Positions 19,901-30,085 of a stretch of DNA of 37,500 nt are shown in pieces (position 1 is the first letter of the stretch; each line of letters begins with the position of its first letter). This DNA comes from Priapulus caudatus. Lineage: Eukaryota; Priapulida; Priapulimorpha; Priapulimorphida; Priapulidae. The notes below the pieces were generated by a model. That model was not told the origin of the DNA. It made no database searches and worked only from the letters and a program-made list of their open reading frames with translations. Both the position numbers and the translations under genes were made by a program. The stretch is from the NCBI RefSeq assembly GCF_000485595.1, contig NW_014577359.1, forward strand, positions 254,381 through 291,880. The letters run 5' to 3'.

Positions 19901-21016
19901 GAATGAAGCTGTCCGCGTGACTATTGTTATATAGCTATGTTATCTGGAATGATCTACTTCATATATATATATATATATATAATATATATATAATTGAACT
20001 GTGTTCAATCATCATAATATCATGTTTACTCAATACCGATTGATCATTTTTTTATTGTTATAAGGCATCAAGTCACGTATAACTATTATTGTTATTATCT
20101 TTAATTCGGAACGAATGTACTTTCTATTGCCTAGTTTGTCATTAATTCACTAAAGCTCTAGTTAAAGGTAATGGTTAGAGGGCATGTATGATACTAAGCC
20201 GGAAAGGTTGACGGGTCATATATACTCGCTCTGCCTTTTTTGCGTGCAGCAATTCAATGCGGTAAATTGCGACCATGGTACAAACACCAGAGACAACAAC
20301 ACGTGTCCATCCCAGATGATAATTGGCATAGTTTGACCTAGTGTGGTGTCGAAAGCAGGTTATATTTACCGAACAATGCGGGTGTTATAATTGGTCTCAC
20401 TCAACCGGTTGCACGCAAAATCATTACTGATCACAGGTGGTTTTCACGGTTGCTAACTTTCTTACTGATTTTTTAGCTTTCGCCGGTAGTTTATTAATTA
20501 GTGGTATCCGCGTGGTAGCTACCAGAGCTGACAGCAATTCAACGCATAAGGTCGTCGTTCCAGATGGCAGATGATGGGGGGTTATTATTTACGTGCGCGT
20601 ATAATATTCTTTATTATGAAACTTGTCGCTGTGGCAAGGACAACAAGTTACTGCCAGTGTCTGCGACATGTGGTGGTAGGCCTACGTAATGGCAACGTTG
20701 AAAAGAGTCCCCAATACAGTCCGGCAATGTCGTTCACCATCGCCATATTCGATGAGTAAAAAATACAAGGTGCATGGCGACCGAACTGAGAGGAAACCCT
20801 ATCGAACGAGCTAAACTCCCTGAGCTCAGTCACGGAGCGTTACATGCAGCTAACATGCTGCTTTTGTCGGGGAGTCAGCGCAAAATATGTTACGTATCTC
20901 GTTATTGTAATCGACTTATGCTAGAATGTCATCTAATATCGTGTAACAATATGAAATCGATTTGCGGCCCTTACCATTGTCGCCATAACGAGTAGCGTCT
21001 TTCCTATTCTCACCAT
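13757..21016 (-). CDS. Glycine-rich ZP-domain membrane protein (9 coding exons)
   Basis: Secreted or apical-membrane protein expected to polymerise in extracellular matrix through its ZP domain. Exons in gene order: 20975-21016, 18123-19806, 17741-17931, 16461-16639, 15912-16063, 15321-15402, 14722-14878, 14146-14518, 13757-13944; all GT-AG with consistent phase, 1015 residues. Order: signal peptide (1-20, cleavage predicted after AIAA); a Gly/Tyr/His-rich region to about 575; a ZP domain about 641-832 with ten cysteines to the YC just past it; a furin-type GRKKR at about 883-887; a transmembrane helix about 972-993; a basic short tail. A furin site between the ZP domain and the membrane anchor is the classical ZP layout: cleavage releases the ectodomain for polymerisation. 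Resembles invertebrate cuticlin/dusky-type proteins, but the glycine region is compositional, so orthology is open. Confidence 0.93.
14146..14518 (-). CDS. ZP gene exon 8: linker with furin site
   Basis: 124 codons plus one base. Starts QYCLSRQ (last ZP cysteine), then an Asn/Gly/Pro linker, then GRKKR (plus positions 14345-14359) followed by Ser, a consensus furin site. A Thr/Ser/Pro stretch with possible N-glycosylation sites (NST) follows. Donor GAAG|GTAAGT. Confidence 0.92.
14722..14878 (-). CDS. ZP gene exon 7: ZP-C module
   Basis: One base plus 52 codons: GCPADPKFIQIL, then TSIVYGTFKAFKFPD, then VYFQCSIQVCEETCGD. The F.F......V.F.C.v.vC...C pattern is the hallmark of the C-terminal half of ZP domains. 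Confidence 0.95.
14879..15320 (-). other. ZP gene intron 6
   Basis: 442-base intron. Contains a tandem 17-mer TCAACGACTAATCGA (about 14957-14987) and AT-rich TTAATTTT runs (15120-15235). Confidence 0.75.
15321..15402 (-). CDS. ZP gene exon 6: ZP-C module
   Basis: 26 codons with partial codons at both ends: HWDLIITNCYAHDGVG then KIQLVDEYG. The i..C.A......i.LiD..GC motif is typical of ZP-C. Confidence 0.94.
15403..15911 (-). other. ZP gene intron 5 with ACCATACC repeats
   Basis: 509-base intron, about half of it a CCACATACCACCATACC repeat region that begins within 30 bases of the 5' splice site (gene sense: GGTATG/TGTGG). Confidence 0.8.
15638..15885. repeat. (CCATACCA)n / (CCACATA)n repeat
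   Basis: Imperfect array of ACCATACC and ACCACATACC units with occasional ATATCACC variants. Open frames across it (His/Tyr/Pro or Trp/Tyr/Val rich) are artefacts. Confidence 0.95.
15912..16063 (-). CDS. ZP gene exon 5: inter-module linker and ZP-C start
   Basis: One base, 50 codons, one base. PKAILRVVKGHDPWAPGTDG then EHATLIISHLVD. Fits the start of ZP-C (v..G.p......v..G..v.l.i...). Confidence 0.93.
16064..16460 (-). other. ZP gene intron 4
   Basis: 397 bases. Two loosely similar ACCCGTRTCAC...GCATGCG segments near 16187-16215 and 16240-16280. No gene seen. Confidence 0.7.
16461..16639 (-). CDS. ZP gene exon 4: ZP-N module
   Basis: 59 codons plus two bases: TGYRGRDYLESSKNTFQNTI, then VMVENRYNVIEEWDRAYIISC, matching the f.N.i.v.......d..y.v.C end of ZP-N, including its fourth cysteine. 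Acceptor GCTCTGCAG, donor CC|GTAAGT. Confidence 0.95.
17536..17576. repeat. 41-bp palindrome flanked by TATTA
   Basis: Twenty-base arms around a single T at 17556; the TCA...TGA core 17538-17574 is flanked by TATTA at 17533-17537 and 17575-17579. Same end bases and flanks as the palindrome at 13079. Confidence 0.9.
17581..17740. repeat. 19-bp minisatellite made of donor-like units
   Basis: Unit GCTTACTCCTATATTATAC on plus, about eight copies. In gene sense each reads GAGTAAGCGTATAATATAG. The copy touching the exon reads GTAAGTGTATAATATAGGAG and is the real 5' splice site. Copies differ by single bases. Confidence 0.95.
17741..17931 (-). CDS. ZP gene exon 3: start of the ZP domain
   Basis: Two bases then 63 codons: LKVTCDKVSNTMQVEFEF, then FAGRIYPRG, EQCVAHGTGSSN and IPLDGCGTVELDD. 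The C....M.V.i......G.iyp......C and GCGT patterns define ZP-N. The TTG/ATG codons inside are not starts; the exon is reached by splicing. Confidence 0.96.
18123..19806 (-). CDS. ZP gene exon 2: signal-peptide end and Gly/Tyr-rich region
   Basis: 561 codons plus one base, no stop. Begins VAAIAAEGYYYNGRNGGHGG, completing the signal peptide, then a Tyr/His/Thr segment (KPSYYYGYLHKHTTTTHSPY), then glycine-rich sequence to the end. Internal tandem repeats: AVGGGHGGGGG-type 11-mers (about 19306-19400), GGGGYEGGGRG blocks (19018-19140), three identical 33-bp units coding GAGIGAGYGGT-type 11-mers (18829-18927), and SSGAGYGGG 9-mers (about 18445-18525). Low-complexity Gly/Tyr sequence of this kind is known from elastic or structural matrix proteins; the role here is inferred. 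The GTG at 19015-19017 is internal, not a start. Confidence 0.9.
18829..18927 (-). repeat. Three identical 33-bp coding repeats
   Basis: Units 18829-18861, 18862-18894 and 18895-18927 are identical at the base level, implying recent expansion or gene conversion in the glycine-rich exon. Confidence 0.95.
19807..20974 (-). other. ZP gene intron 1
   Basis: 1168-base intron splitting the signal peptide. Contains an AT microsatellite at 19960-19992 and one TAGGCCTA (20677-20684). Acceptor TTGTATAG, donor ATG|GTAAGG. Confidence 0.8.
20975..21016 (-). CDS. ZP gene exon 1 coding part: start codon and signal peptide
   Basis: 14 codons, MVRIGKTLLVMATM, then donor GTAAGG in phase 0. Joined to VAAIAAEG of exon 2 this gives a canonical signal peptide (basic n-region, hydrophobic core, AxA before Glu). 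A strong acceptor TGAATTTCTTTCAG ends at 21057, giving a 40-base 5' UTR in this exon (21017-21056) and implying a further non-coding exon upstream. Found from splice logic; too short for ORF calling. Confidence 0.82.
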
Positions 21017-21056
21017 TGCGGTGGTGATGAACTGGCCAGGTTATGACACTATTTTC
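21017..21056 (-). other. ZP gene 5' UTR segment
   Basis: Between the inferred acceptor (AG at 21057-21058 on plus as CT) and the ATG. No upstream ATG in gene sense within these 40 bases. Confidence 0.5.
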
Positions 21057-23481
21057 CTGAAAGAAATTCATATCAACGTTAGTTTACACACATTCTGTTA
21101 CGAGCAGTCCTCACTGCCCTGCCTGTGGCAACTACACTTTAACAAGCGAATCGTCACAAAATAAATATAATAAACAATAAAAACATGTATGCATTGTAGT
21201 TATTTGGGGAACGAGTAGAATAGCTGTTGCCTAGCCCGGGATATTTAATACCTTTTACAATTTGCAGCTACTCGTTGAGTAACGTACGCCCGTCACAGAT
21301 GACCGTTATATGTTCCTTGGTGGTTGAGAAAATGACCGGTAAGTGACTCGTTAGAATGACTGAAGTAAATGTGCAGAGAAATCTCATAAGCCAACGCTAG
21401 CAAAATAGGCTTATGCATAAAAACTGCCCCACTGCGCCTTCATGCTTTTTTGACATCCGGCAAGATGGTGCAAACTTCACCCGCGGCAGGCTCGGACCTT
21501 TATAAAGATCTACTAACACATAGACATTCACTACTAAAGAGAAGGTTGACTATATAGCTGTCGAACTCTTGAATACTTCCATGACAGGGGCTTCAGCTTT
21601 ACTGCATGCTCTTCTCTTTTGATTTTGAGGAACTACTATCCTAGGTCATCAGACACATCTGTGACATTGCTATGGGTCTTATAGGTGTTATGCGTGATAC
21701 CTGTTGGTACCGTATCATACTGCTCGTGTCAGTGCTGTCATGATATAACTTAACAATGAACGCCGTATATTCGTTCTGGCAATACGTCGACCTCTGCGCA
21801 ATCGAGGAACAATGCGTGTGCATGTAAATTTTCTGCCATTGCTGCGGCATCGGTCACGAGGCGAAGCACGCGGCGGGCTTGTCGTTAACAAATGACTCGT
21901 TCTTTCCGATATATGAAGGGCACGGTGATTAACGCTAACCGATAACGGTGTCATCACGGCACCCGGGGCACACACACACACTCGTAAGCACGCGCTGTGA
22001 GTCATCGTCAACACACATAAGGACTACGCATCGGCGACCTTTCTTTACGAACGAGTTATACTCCCATCGTTCGTAGCGCGTGCACAAGCACCACATGCTC
22101 GTTCAAATTTAGGTCTCTGTGTTACTAGCAGTTTAGAAACTGAACTGTAACTAGAATATGCACATAGAGAACAATTATTAATAATACATACTGTGACTCG
22201 AAGAAGAAACGTTAACTTGTGAACGTTAAGTAAAAACGTACGGGTCAGGATTGCATAACGAATTAAATAGGAAGATATTAGGCTGGCATTTGAGAATATG
22301 TTATGATATACATATTGCATAAATCGGTAGGCCTACATATTTGCGTTTTCAGATATCAACTTTTATGATTGTAGGCCTACATCGAAAATGTTTAGATTGG
22401 ACGCTGCCCTAATATTATACAATTAATCTTTTACCTGGCAATTTTTGGCTTACGATAAAAACTCACACTGCTAGTGAAATATACGATATTGCAATAACCC
22501 TATTATCTTTAACAATTAAATAAGAAACGTCCCCGGTCTGTATACTGTGGCTGAAACGTTGAGTAGCTTCGTTTGTGAGGGCGCTTCTAGTGTTAACCGC
22601 CAGGGTTGTAGGCATACGATCATCGACAGTTCTGCAACATTTTTCAACATTTTTCCAGCAAATACCGCGTTACCAATATAACTTTAACCTATACTTAAAC
22701 TAAAAATGATGCCTGGACTGTTGTTCCCAATTAGAAATGGGTTGATGGGCACTGAACTGCTGAACAGGCACTGAATTTCATTATAACGAGTATTAAACAC
22801 AATTGATTTTTATCAGCTGTTGAAAAGATTTGTCTCGTGTAGCACTATTACCCTGTAATGTAAGATTGTTTTTGGTAGATGCTAAAATTTATATCAAAGA
22901 ACCCGTGAGATTCTATGTGAGATTCTATAAAGACGTACACCAGCTGTTCCAATACTGCACATGCGATGAGCTCTTACATAACTGAATTCATTTTAATCGA
23001 ACAGTCGTGATCGTAAGGTTTCTATCTGTAAATATCTGTAAATGGAACAGGAACCTCGATAAAGGTTCCAAGCATAGTATTCTTATATATTTACTCGAAA
23101 GCTTTCTAAACGGACGGTGAAAAAAACACGAAAAGGACAACGCATCTATTATTGCTACATTTAAGCGCGCAGGCACTCTAGTCAATGAAGTTAAACTCAT
23201 CTTGTGAAATAGCCTGGCACTTCCTTGTCTTTTGTCGGATTTTTTTAACATAAAACTAGAGTACGTATGCGTGACTCCGTGACTTGTTTTGCCCCAAGCA
23301 AGTTTAATAATCATTGGACATGAATATGCATTGTGCTATCCTGGGATTAAAGTCTGGTGACCGCATATACGAAAGGTGTGTCACAGGCTAGATTAGTTGT
23401 TATAGGTCACAATGCCTTTTAATTGGCAAGTAATTCATTACTCGGTCCTCGCAATATACGCTATTGTGCCCTACTTATGCG
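21057..23481. other. Upstream region of the ZP gene, no coding exon seen
   Basis: Expected to contain the non-coding first exon and promoter of the ZP gene. CTTTATAAAG at 21498-21507 could be a TATA element (it is self-complementary, so readable in either direction), but no start site can be fixed. Two GTAGGCCTAC decamers sit 43 bases apart (22327 and 22371). Confidence 0.45.
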
Positions 23482-23526
23482 TACACACGCGCGCGCGCAC
23501 ACGCACACACACACACCCACACACAT
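23482..23526. repeat. (CA)n/(CG)n microsatellite
   Basis: Alternating purine-pyrimidine run with a CGCGCGCG centre, followed by TTTATTTA; Z-DNA prone. Confidence 0.9.
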
Positions 23527-26500
23527 TTATTTATTTATAATCTGTTTATTATATTTTTTATCACTTTATTTACTTATCTGTTTTTTGCAAGCAGCAGATT
23601 AATTGGAATTGTTTTATCCACGCTGATGATAGACCATCCCCAATGTCGTACACCGCCGCAAAAAGTCATAGTCAACAACGAATCAAACAACGCATTCGTG
23701 ATTATCATGGGCACCGACAATAGATTTCGCATACAACAAAGTCAGGCGTCCGAAAGTACCGCCATTCAAATTAGCCATGCATGTAGCCGCCGGTACACTG
23801 TATCCTTTCGATAGTTGTTCATGGTATCCGAAGTAGTAGGGCACCTACACACCTGAGCACACACGCGACAGGTGAGGTAAATCAGAGCGGAGCGTCTCGG
23901 CCCTAATCAGCGCTTTATCTCAAACTTATAATGTAGCGTTGCATGGACTATATTAGGACAATCATTTCTATTGCTCGGAATACCTTTGAAATTAGACGAT
24001 ATACGCATACACACACATGATGGATTCGCGTCTATGCGTTTCTGACCGCTGTTGTAACATTTCATTCAACTTTTGCAGTCAGTCGAATACAGAAAAGTGT
24101 TTGCCCTTTCGCAATCTCTCAACTAGCTGTCGCCAAACTACAGGCATAGTTTGAAAGTACCATTAGTGCGTGAGTGAGTGAACTAAAACTATATTATATA
24201 GCTTACAGATAGCTTACAGATAGGCAGCTGACCGCTAGTCAGTTTTACCAATGTTTACATCTATGCTGTAGTGTGCTACAAGTTTATTCCTAGTATTAGT
24301 AGTAATCTTAGTAAGGACCTTTTGACAAATTATTCTCAAGGTTTAGAATACATTGTAATATAGCAGATATAATTTAGAGAATTCACGTCTGGCCTTTTAC
24401 TGAATGGTAATAGATTTATATGTCTGTCGCGACAATTGAGGCATTTATGTTGCCTGCGAAAGGGAAGAAATCGTGGGTGAGTTATTAACAGTGACCACAA
24501 TATTTAGATTTGAAGCGGTAGATTCGTTGTGAGAAATGTATTCAACCTGTCTGTATGTAAATCCTTATCTCAAATATTATTATTGACGATCATAATGAAA
24601 AGTAGAAGTGGAATGTGCTGCACTCTATAATATACTACTAAGTATTACGTAATACTATCATATAAGTATACTGCGACACTCGTAGTCGAAACCCGCAACA
24701 TTCACCCATTCACCTATAGGCCTAGTACTTTTATACTATAGTCTGGTTATAGCGAGTGGAGTAATTATACCAAATCATGCAAATAATGGATGTCCTAAAA
24801 TGTTTGGCGAGTCACGGCACGCTGCGTGACACCGCGCCCAACTGTAATATAAATGTTTATGATTGACCTAGTCTCATTACCTAGTTGCATCAAAATAGCA
24901 ACTAGGCACGGGTTGATTGTCTCCGGTTATCTGTCGCTGACGTGCTACGTGTACTAACTAATATAAGTTGGAACGAAAACGAAACTACATGCGCTGAATT
25001 GGCCGCGTTGCAAAGTGTCAAATAGCCCGAGGCTCTTTACGTCTCCATTGTAGGTGACGAAGCGAACGTATCCTATTATAGTTTTCCCACACTTAACATT
25101 CTGCGAGCATTCAAACAGACAGTTGAGAAGCGTACACACAGACACGTGAGAAAGTTCGTGACCAATTTAGCCGCGGCAAGTCGTTCATCTCGCCCGCGGC
25201 TCAGTTGTTATAACCCAACAACAACATAATGGAAATGTTCTTTTATGTCCGTCTTGTCGACTTTATCTTTCACTAGTTCGGTGGTTCGGACAGGTTTTGT
25301 AAAATGATGCATTGAAAAGTGAAAATGTTATTATCATTACAATAGCAGTTATAAATAGTTTGGGGCAACTGGCATTGGAGTAATGAATTCACCTGCGCTA
25401 GGAGATTCCTGGAAAAATAGGGGATGAAATCTGGTTTAGGTTAATGAACTTATATTAGCTTAAAGAAGTGTGATGAATATATAGCTTAAAGGCTCGACGG
25501 TCTGCACGTGAATATGAAGCTGAATTGCTGCGTTGTATATCCAGTTAACACGCTCATATTTGCAAACTTTTAAAACCCTAATATTTTACCAATACATTTT
25601 ATAAGCTAAGCCTCGAACGAATTTATAGCTATCATTGACACGCTACATAGAATAAAAAAATAAATACTTTCTAACGATCACGACAATCAGTGATTCTTGC
25701 TCTTTGGGGAAGCGTGATATAGTGAGATGGCATGCAGTTCTTACCTTTTCTGTCGTTGCCGCTGAAGTCTTGCAATCGAAATCTCAGATCACAATTAGAG
25801 ATGCACATACACAGGGACCGTGAAAGTCGGAGCGGCCCGGCGGATATCGACACTGCCCAGCGTAAAATGACAAAGCGCCATCAATAGCGGGACAGTTATA
25901 TCAATGTATCTAGGTCTTGACCCAGAATTGGTACCGGCTACAGGGTGCAATGTGGGTTAGGCGCGGTGGTACTAGCTGAGCTGCTGCGCTGCGCGGGCCA
26001 TGCGCCAGGTACAAAGCAAGGAATCCGCGCAGATGGATCACAAGTGTAAGGGCCTATCACGATAAGACAATTAGTCACCGAGCGCACACTTGGATCCGGG
26101 TTGCTATTGTTTTTCGCTTCGGAACGGCAGCAGTCTACGATCGTTGCTAGCGTTAGTTATGAGCGATCATTTCCACGGCGTCTCTATTAACTCTAAGATC
26201 ACCGTGATTTTTGCTGATATCATATCGAATAATCCTACCAATTTTCCACGCACAAAAATTGGTGAAAGTTTCTGCTTGAGCGCGTCTAAGTTCATCCCTA
26301 TCTCGAGACACGTGAATGATGTGCACACGTCGTGATTGATACACACGTCGTAATTGTATGCATGGGTACTTGTTAGGATGCGAGCCACGGTATCAGGCGG
26401 TACCAGTACCAACTAGTGAAAACACGCCTGTGTTACTCTGGGATGCATGTCACGCATGAGGAGATAAGAAGGTGTTGCAGAACTCGAGATCGCGCGTATG

Positions 26501-26655
26501 AGTTGTTAGATCATTTTAAATAAGTAAAAGTTTAATGGGGAAAATGGGGCAACCTATACACGATTGAGATCTATTCGCACCAAGTATTCAGTTAAAGGTG
26601 AATAGCAACTATAGCAACAGTAACAAATGCATAAAAAGACCAGAATACATTAACA
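23527..26655. other. Intergenic, no gene seen
   Basis: Short frames such as 23464-23814 (plus), 24954-25145 (minus) and 26167-26412 (minus) were read; none shows a recognisable domain, signal peptide or splice-linked partner. A 13-bp direct duplication GTGAGATTCTAT lies just left, near 22905-22930. Confidence 0.5.
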
Positions 26656-27000
26656 ATATGACGACTACGGTGACGATTACGATGATGATGACGGCGATGG
26701 AAACGTTGACATTGGCAGGGACAGTGACAGTGACACTGACAGTTACAATCATAGTAACAGTGACAATAACAACAACAGTGACAGTGTCAGCGACAGTGAT
26801 AGTGTCAGTGACAGTAACAATAACAATGACAGTGATAGTGACAGGGAAAGTGACAGTGACAGCGACAGTGACATAACAACAAGAATAATGACAACGACAA
26901 CGACAACAATAAGACAACGACAACGACAACGACAACGATAACGATAACGATAACGATAACGATAACGATAACGATAACGATAACAATAACAATAAAAATA
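26656..27000. repeat. (GACAGT)n / (AACGAT)n hexanucleotide region
   Basis: Starts as ACGATGATGACG, becomes GACAGT-like hexamers with AACAAT interruptions (26715-26880), then AACGAC and a clean AACGAT/ATAACG run (26930-26995). One plus frame reads as a Ser-Asp repeat but has no start codon. Confidence 0.9.
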
Positions 27001-27124
27001 ACAATAAAATAACAAGCCCACAGGCCCGCAGATTTTTCATTACCCACATCCCTATTTCGGTAAGTCCCCACATCCCCTTTGTATAAGTCTATTTTAACTG
27101 ACATACAAATCGATATAATATATA

Positions 27125-27173
<49 letters not shown>

Positions 27174-28271
27174 GTTTATCTAATTATAAAAGCTTAATTA
27201 AAATAACTAGCTAATAATTATAATGGCTTAACTATTATAATATTTCTAACCAGTGGAGTTTTCTCAATTCTAAATTGAGTTATCTGTTTCACTTTCTCTA
27301 AAATCATAATTTTAATCCCCATTTTATCATAAATTTGTTCATATGGATTCTGTTATAAATCCCAGTACGTTTGAACTAGTCTGCTTGCGCAGTGTACGTA
27401 GAAATAAATGACATCATGCTGGATTTTGAATTTGAATACGCTTACACAAAATTACATGCAGAGAATACTGCTTCGTTTACTTAATCATTAATTAATTCAC
27501 AAGTTATTTTTTAAATTTCATTCTTTTTCCTAATTCTTAACTTAGAATCAAACTAAATTTAATTTATGCTTAATTACTTTTCCATCTGTAGTTGCTTGCG
27601 TAAATTGTCTTGAATGTCTACTAGGAATGATTTCTTAATTAAAAACACCGCAAATATCTAATTTCCTTGCCAATAACATTGATTGCGCACGATTTTCGGC
27701 AGACGATGAACAAAAATACAAGGATCAGAAAAAAAATCCTATAAATTTTCCAGAAAAGATTACCACACGCATAATATAACCGCATGATAATTTCGAATGG
27801 GAAAACCGAAAGCCCGATGCCGAATTTCTCTTGTAATGAGCATTCACGTTGAGAGACCTCCAATCGTCGACGCATCCCAATACTTGTTAAATCCGGCGTT
27901 TAGCTGGCAGCGTCGTCGCGAAGGTCGCACGCACACACTCGCGTTATAGAGAAACGCGGCGCAATTAATGGCATCCTCATCCGCCCCGTTGGGTAACGGC
28001 CTACAGATAGGATTCGCATGGTCGCATTCTTACACCCTTCTACTCGTACGCGGCAGCCTTCAACGGTTTGATGACGTACAGCCATGCCAGCACTTCAACG
28101 TGCGGAATGACAGCCGGACTTGCTAGTTAATCACTATTATGAAACGGTGCGACGCCGTACTTTGCTGCCTATCCGCGGATAGGTGTGTGTATATACAAGA
28201 GCAACCGCAGCTGGCGCACACAATGGAAACGGGTGAAAATATAGGTTAGGCGGTTTGTATAACACGCCGAC
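27001..28271. other. Intergenic with (AT)n
   Basis: AT dinucleotide run at 27122-27172, then AT-rich DNA without a supported gene. Sequence becomes CpG-richer after about 27880, ahead of the ETS/CRE-like motif. Confidence 0.5.
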
Positions 28272-28284
28272 CCGGAAGTGACGT
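28272..28284 (+). promoter_or_regulatory. ETS/CRE-like composite motif
   Basis: CCGGAAGTGACGT matches the joined ETS (CCGGAAGT) and CRE half-site (TGACGT) found in TATA-less housekeeping promoters; ATGGCGAC follows 10 bases later. No downstream coding exon is recognised, so any transcript is unidentified. Confidence 0.3.
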
Positions 28285-28948
28285 TGTATGTTGATGGCGA
28301 CTACAACTTTCGTTAGCTCGTGGATTTATTGGTTCGTATAGTGTCTGCCGCGTTCGGGGATGATTTCCGTGCCTGTAAAATTTTGTTGCAGGAATTTGTC
28401 ATGTGTGCTCAACGTTATATTGAATAAACGTAAAGGATATTAGGTCTTGGTACTATTTTTGGTAGTATATTCGCTCATCATTTGCCTTTCAGCGCAAACT
28501 AATTGAGATTAATTATATCAGCATTTTATTAATTTAAACATACGTTGGCTATCACTCGGCTGAGTAAAGAAATATAACTTGTTTGTGTGTAACTTTTGCC
28601 AACTTGAAATCGCACATGAAAATCACCTGCTGATTATAAGGATATATTAAACGAGAATGTTTCTAGGTTCTATATGATGATGATAGTGGTGTGGGCACGT
28701 AATGACCTGTGTAACAAGAATGCTGTCTTACCGGGCATATTAAATTATATTACACGCGCCATTGTATAATTTATTAAATGGAAGTTACATAGATAATGAA
28801 ACAAGTATAGACGCGTGCCAACGTACGAATAACCACGATAGTCATGCATGCACCACACGCATATGATCGCATGCACGTACGCACGTAGACACAGGCGAGC
28901 GCGCACGCAAGCAAGCACGTGCGCCGGCAGAAAACGCAGAAACGGCAC
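28285..28948. other. Intergenic, no gene seen
   Basis: The only frame from the ATG at about 28293 is 15 codons. A possible acceptor TTTTGTTGCAG lies at about 28380-28391, but nothing recognisable follows. Confidence 0.45.
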
Positions 28949-28952
28949 GCCA

Positions 28953-29040
<88 letters not shown>

Positions 29041-29107
29041 TACACACACGCGCGCACACACACACTCACACACAAACACACACACACACATACACACGCG
29101 CGCACAC
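28949..29107. repeat. Long (CA)n microsatellite
   Basis: About 160 bases of CA repeats with CAAACA and CGCGCG interruptions; flanked by ACGCACGT-rich sequence (28873-28920). Overlapping long His/Thr and Cys/Val frames are artefacts. Confidence 0.97.
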
Positions 29108-29441
29108 AGCGCACTGTCAATGTTACACTATGATGTCCTTTCGGCTTCATTTTCGTCCTCCTCTGAATTCCTCCTAGAGGTTGTTTGTTCGAACTTGGGG
29201 GCAAACAGATCGAGCCTTGTTGTGTGGTTAGCGTGGCGCCATTTAGGGCGTTACATCGCCTACTCTGTTCTGCTTCTAATTCGCGACCTACTTGTATATA
29301 CTTATGCGACCAATGGTGCACCCGCGTGCCCTTTCTAACAGCTTTAGTATGATTCGTCTCATTCCGGTAAAACGCTTCTCTCTATTTGCGATGCGCGCAT
29401 TTCGTTTTCACTCTGCTTGCACAGTTCTGGAGTTGCACCAC

Positions 29442-29492
29442 TAGTTCAATGGGTCAGTCCTGCAGACGAGAGTGGGGTAGAGGTCAAATCCT
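29442..29492 (+). repeat. Candidate tRNA-derived SINE remnant (A and B boxes)
   Basis: TAGTTCAATGG (29442-29452) resembles an RNA polymerase III A box and AGGTCAAATCCTG (29480-29492) a degenerate B box, at tRNA-like spacing. No clear A-rich tail or target duplication found. Confidence 0.3.
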
Positions 29493-29892
29493 GCTGTGGC
29501 AGCAAGCAGCGAAAGCGCCACAGATTTCACGCATAACCGGCTAGCAGGTGGCGTAGAATCGCTGTAAACTATACCCTCGTCACGCGCGCACCTACGCTAA
29601 TAGTTCTCACTTCAATTCACACATTCGTCAAAGCTGCATAAATAGCATTTCTAACGTTTTCATATCAAATCGATTAAATACACGCAGTTATACGTATCTT
29701 CATACTATCTTGTAACGGACGTTAACTCTATATAATACCATGTTTGGGTCTATTTAGCATAAGCAGTTTGCCATTCCAAATTAAATTAATTACCTGTATG
29801 GGGTGTGTCAAGTGTTAACGTTTATGAGAAATAGCATTTCAATATTATTTTGCCAAACGTGAAAATATAGATAAACTGGGTGAATATGCTTT
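29493..29892. other. Intergenic, no gene seen
   Basis: Nothing beyond ordinary AT-rich sequence. Confidence 0.55.
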
Positions 29893-30085
29893 GCCAAACC
29901 GTATAATGTTTTTACTGAACAATATCGTGTCGATGCCGAACCGTATCATGTTTATACTGAACAATATCGTATTAGTGCAGCAGTATCATGTTGGTGCCGA
30001 ACAGTATCGTGTCAGTGCAGCAGTATCATGTTGGTGCCGAAAAGTATCGTGTTGATGTCCAGCAGTATCGTGTTGGTACTGAAAA
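29893..30085. repeat. 20-21-bp minisatellite
   Basis: About nine diverged units of the form AACAGTATCGTGTTGGTGCCG, alternating shorter (..GTGCAGC) and longer (..GCCGAAC) versions. In the reverse strand it reads as QHDT-type peptide repeats without other coding support. Confidence 0.88.

Noticed and set aside
23464..23814. 116-codon plus ORF as a gene
   Set aside because: Starts in a CA repeat; the remainder shows no domain, signal peptide or splice-linked neighbour.
28745..29338. Cys/Val- and His/Thr-repeat ORFs
   Set aside because: Translation of a CA/GT microsatellite in several frames.
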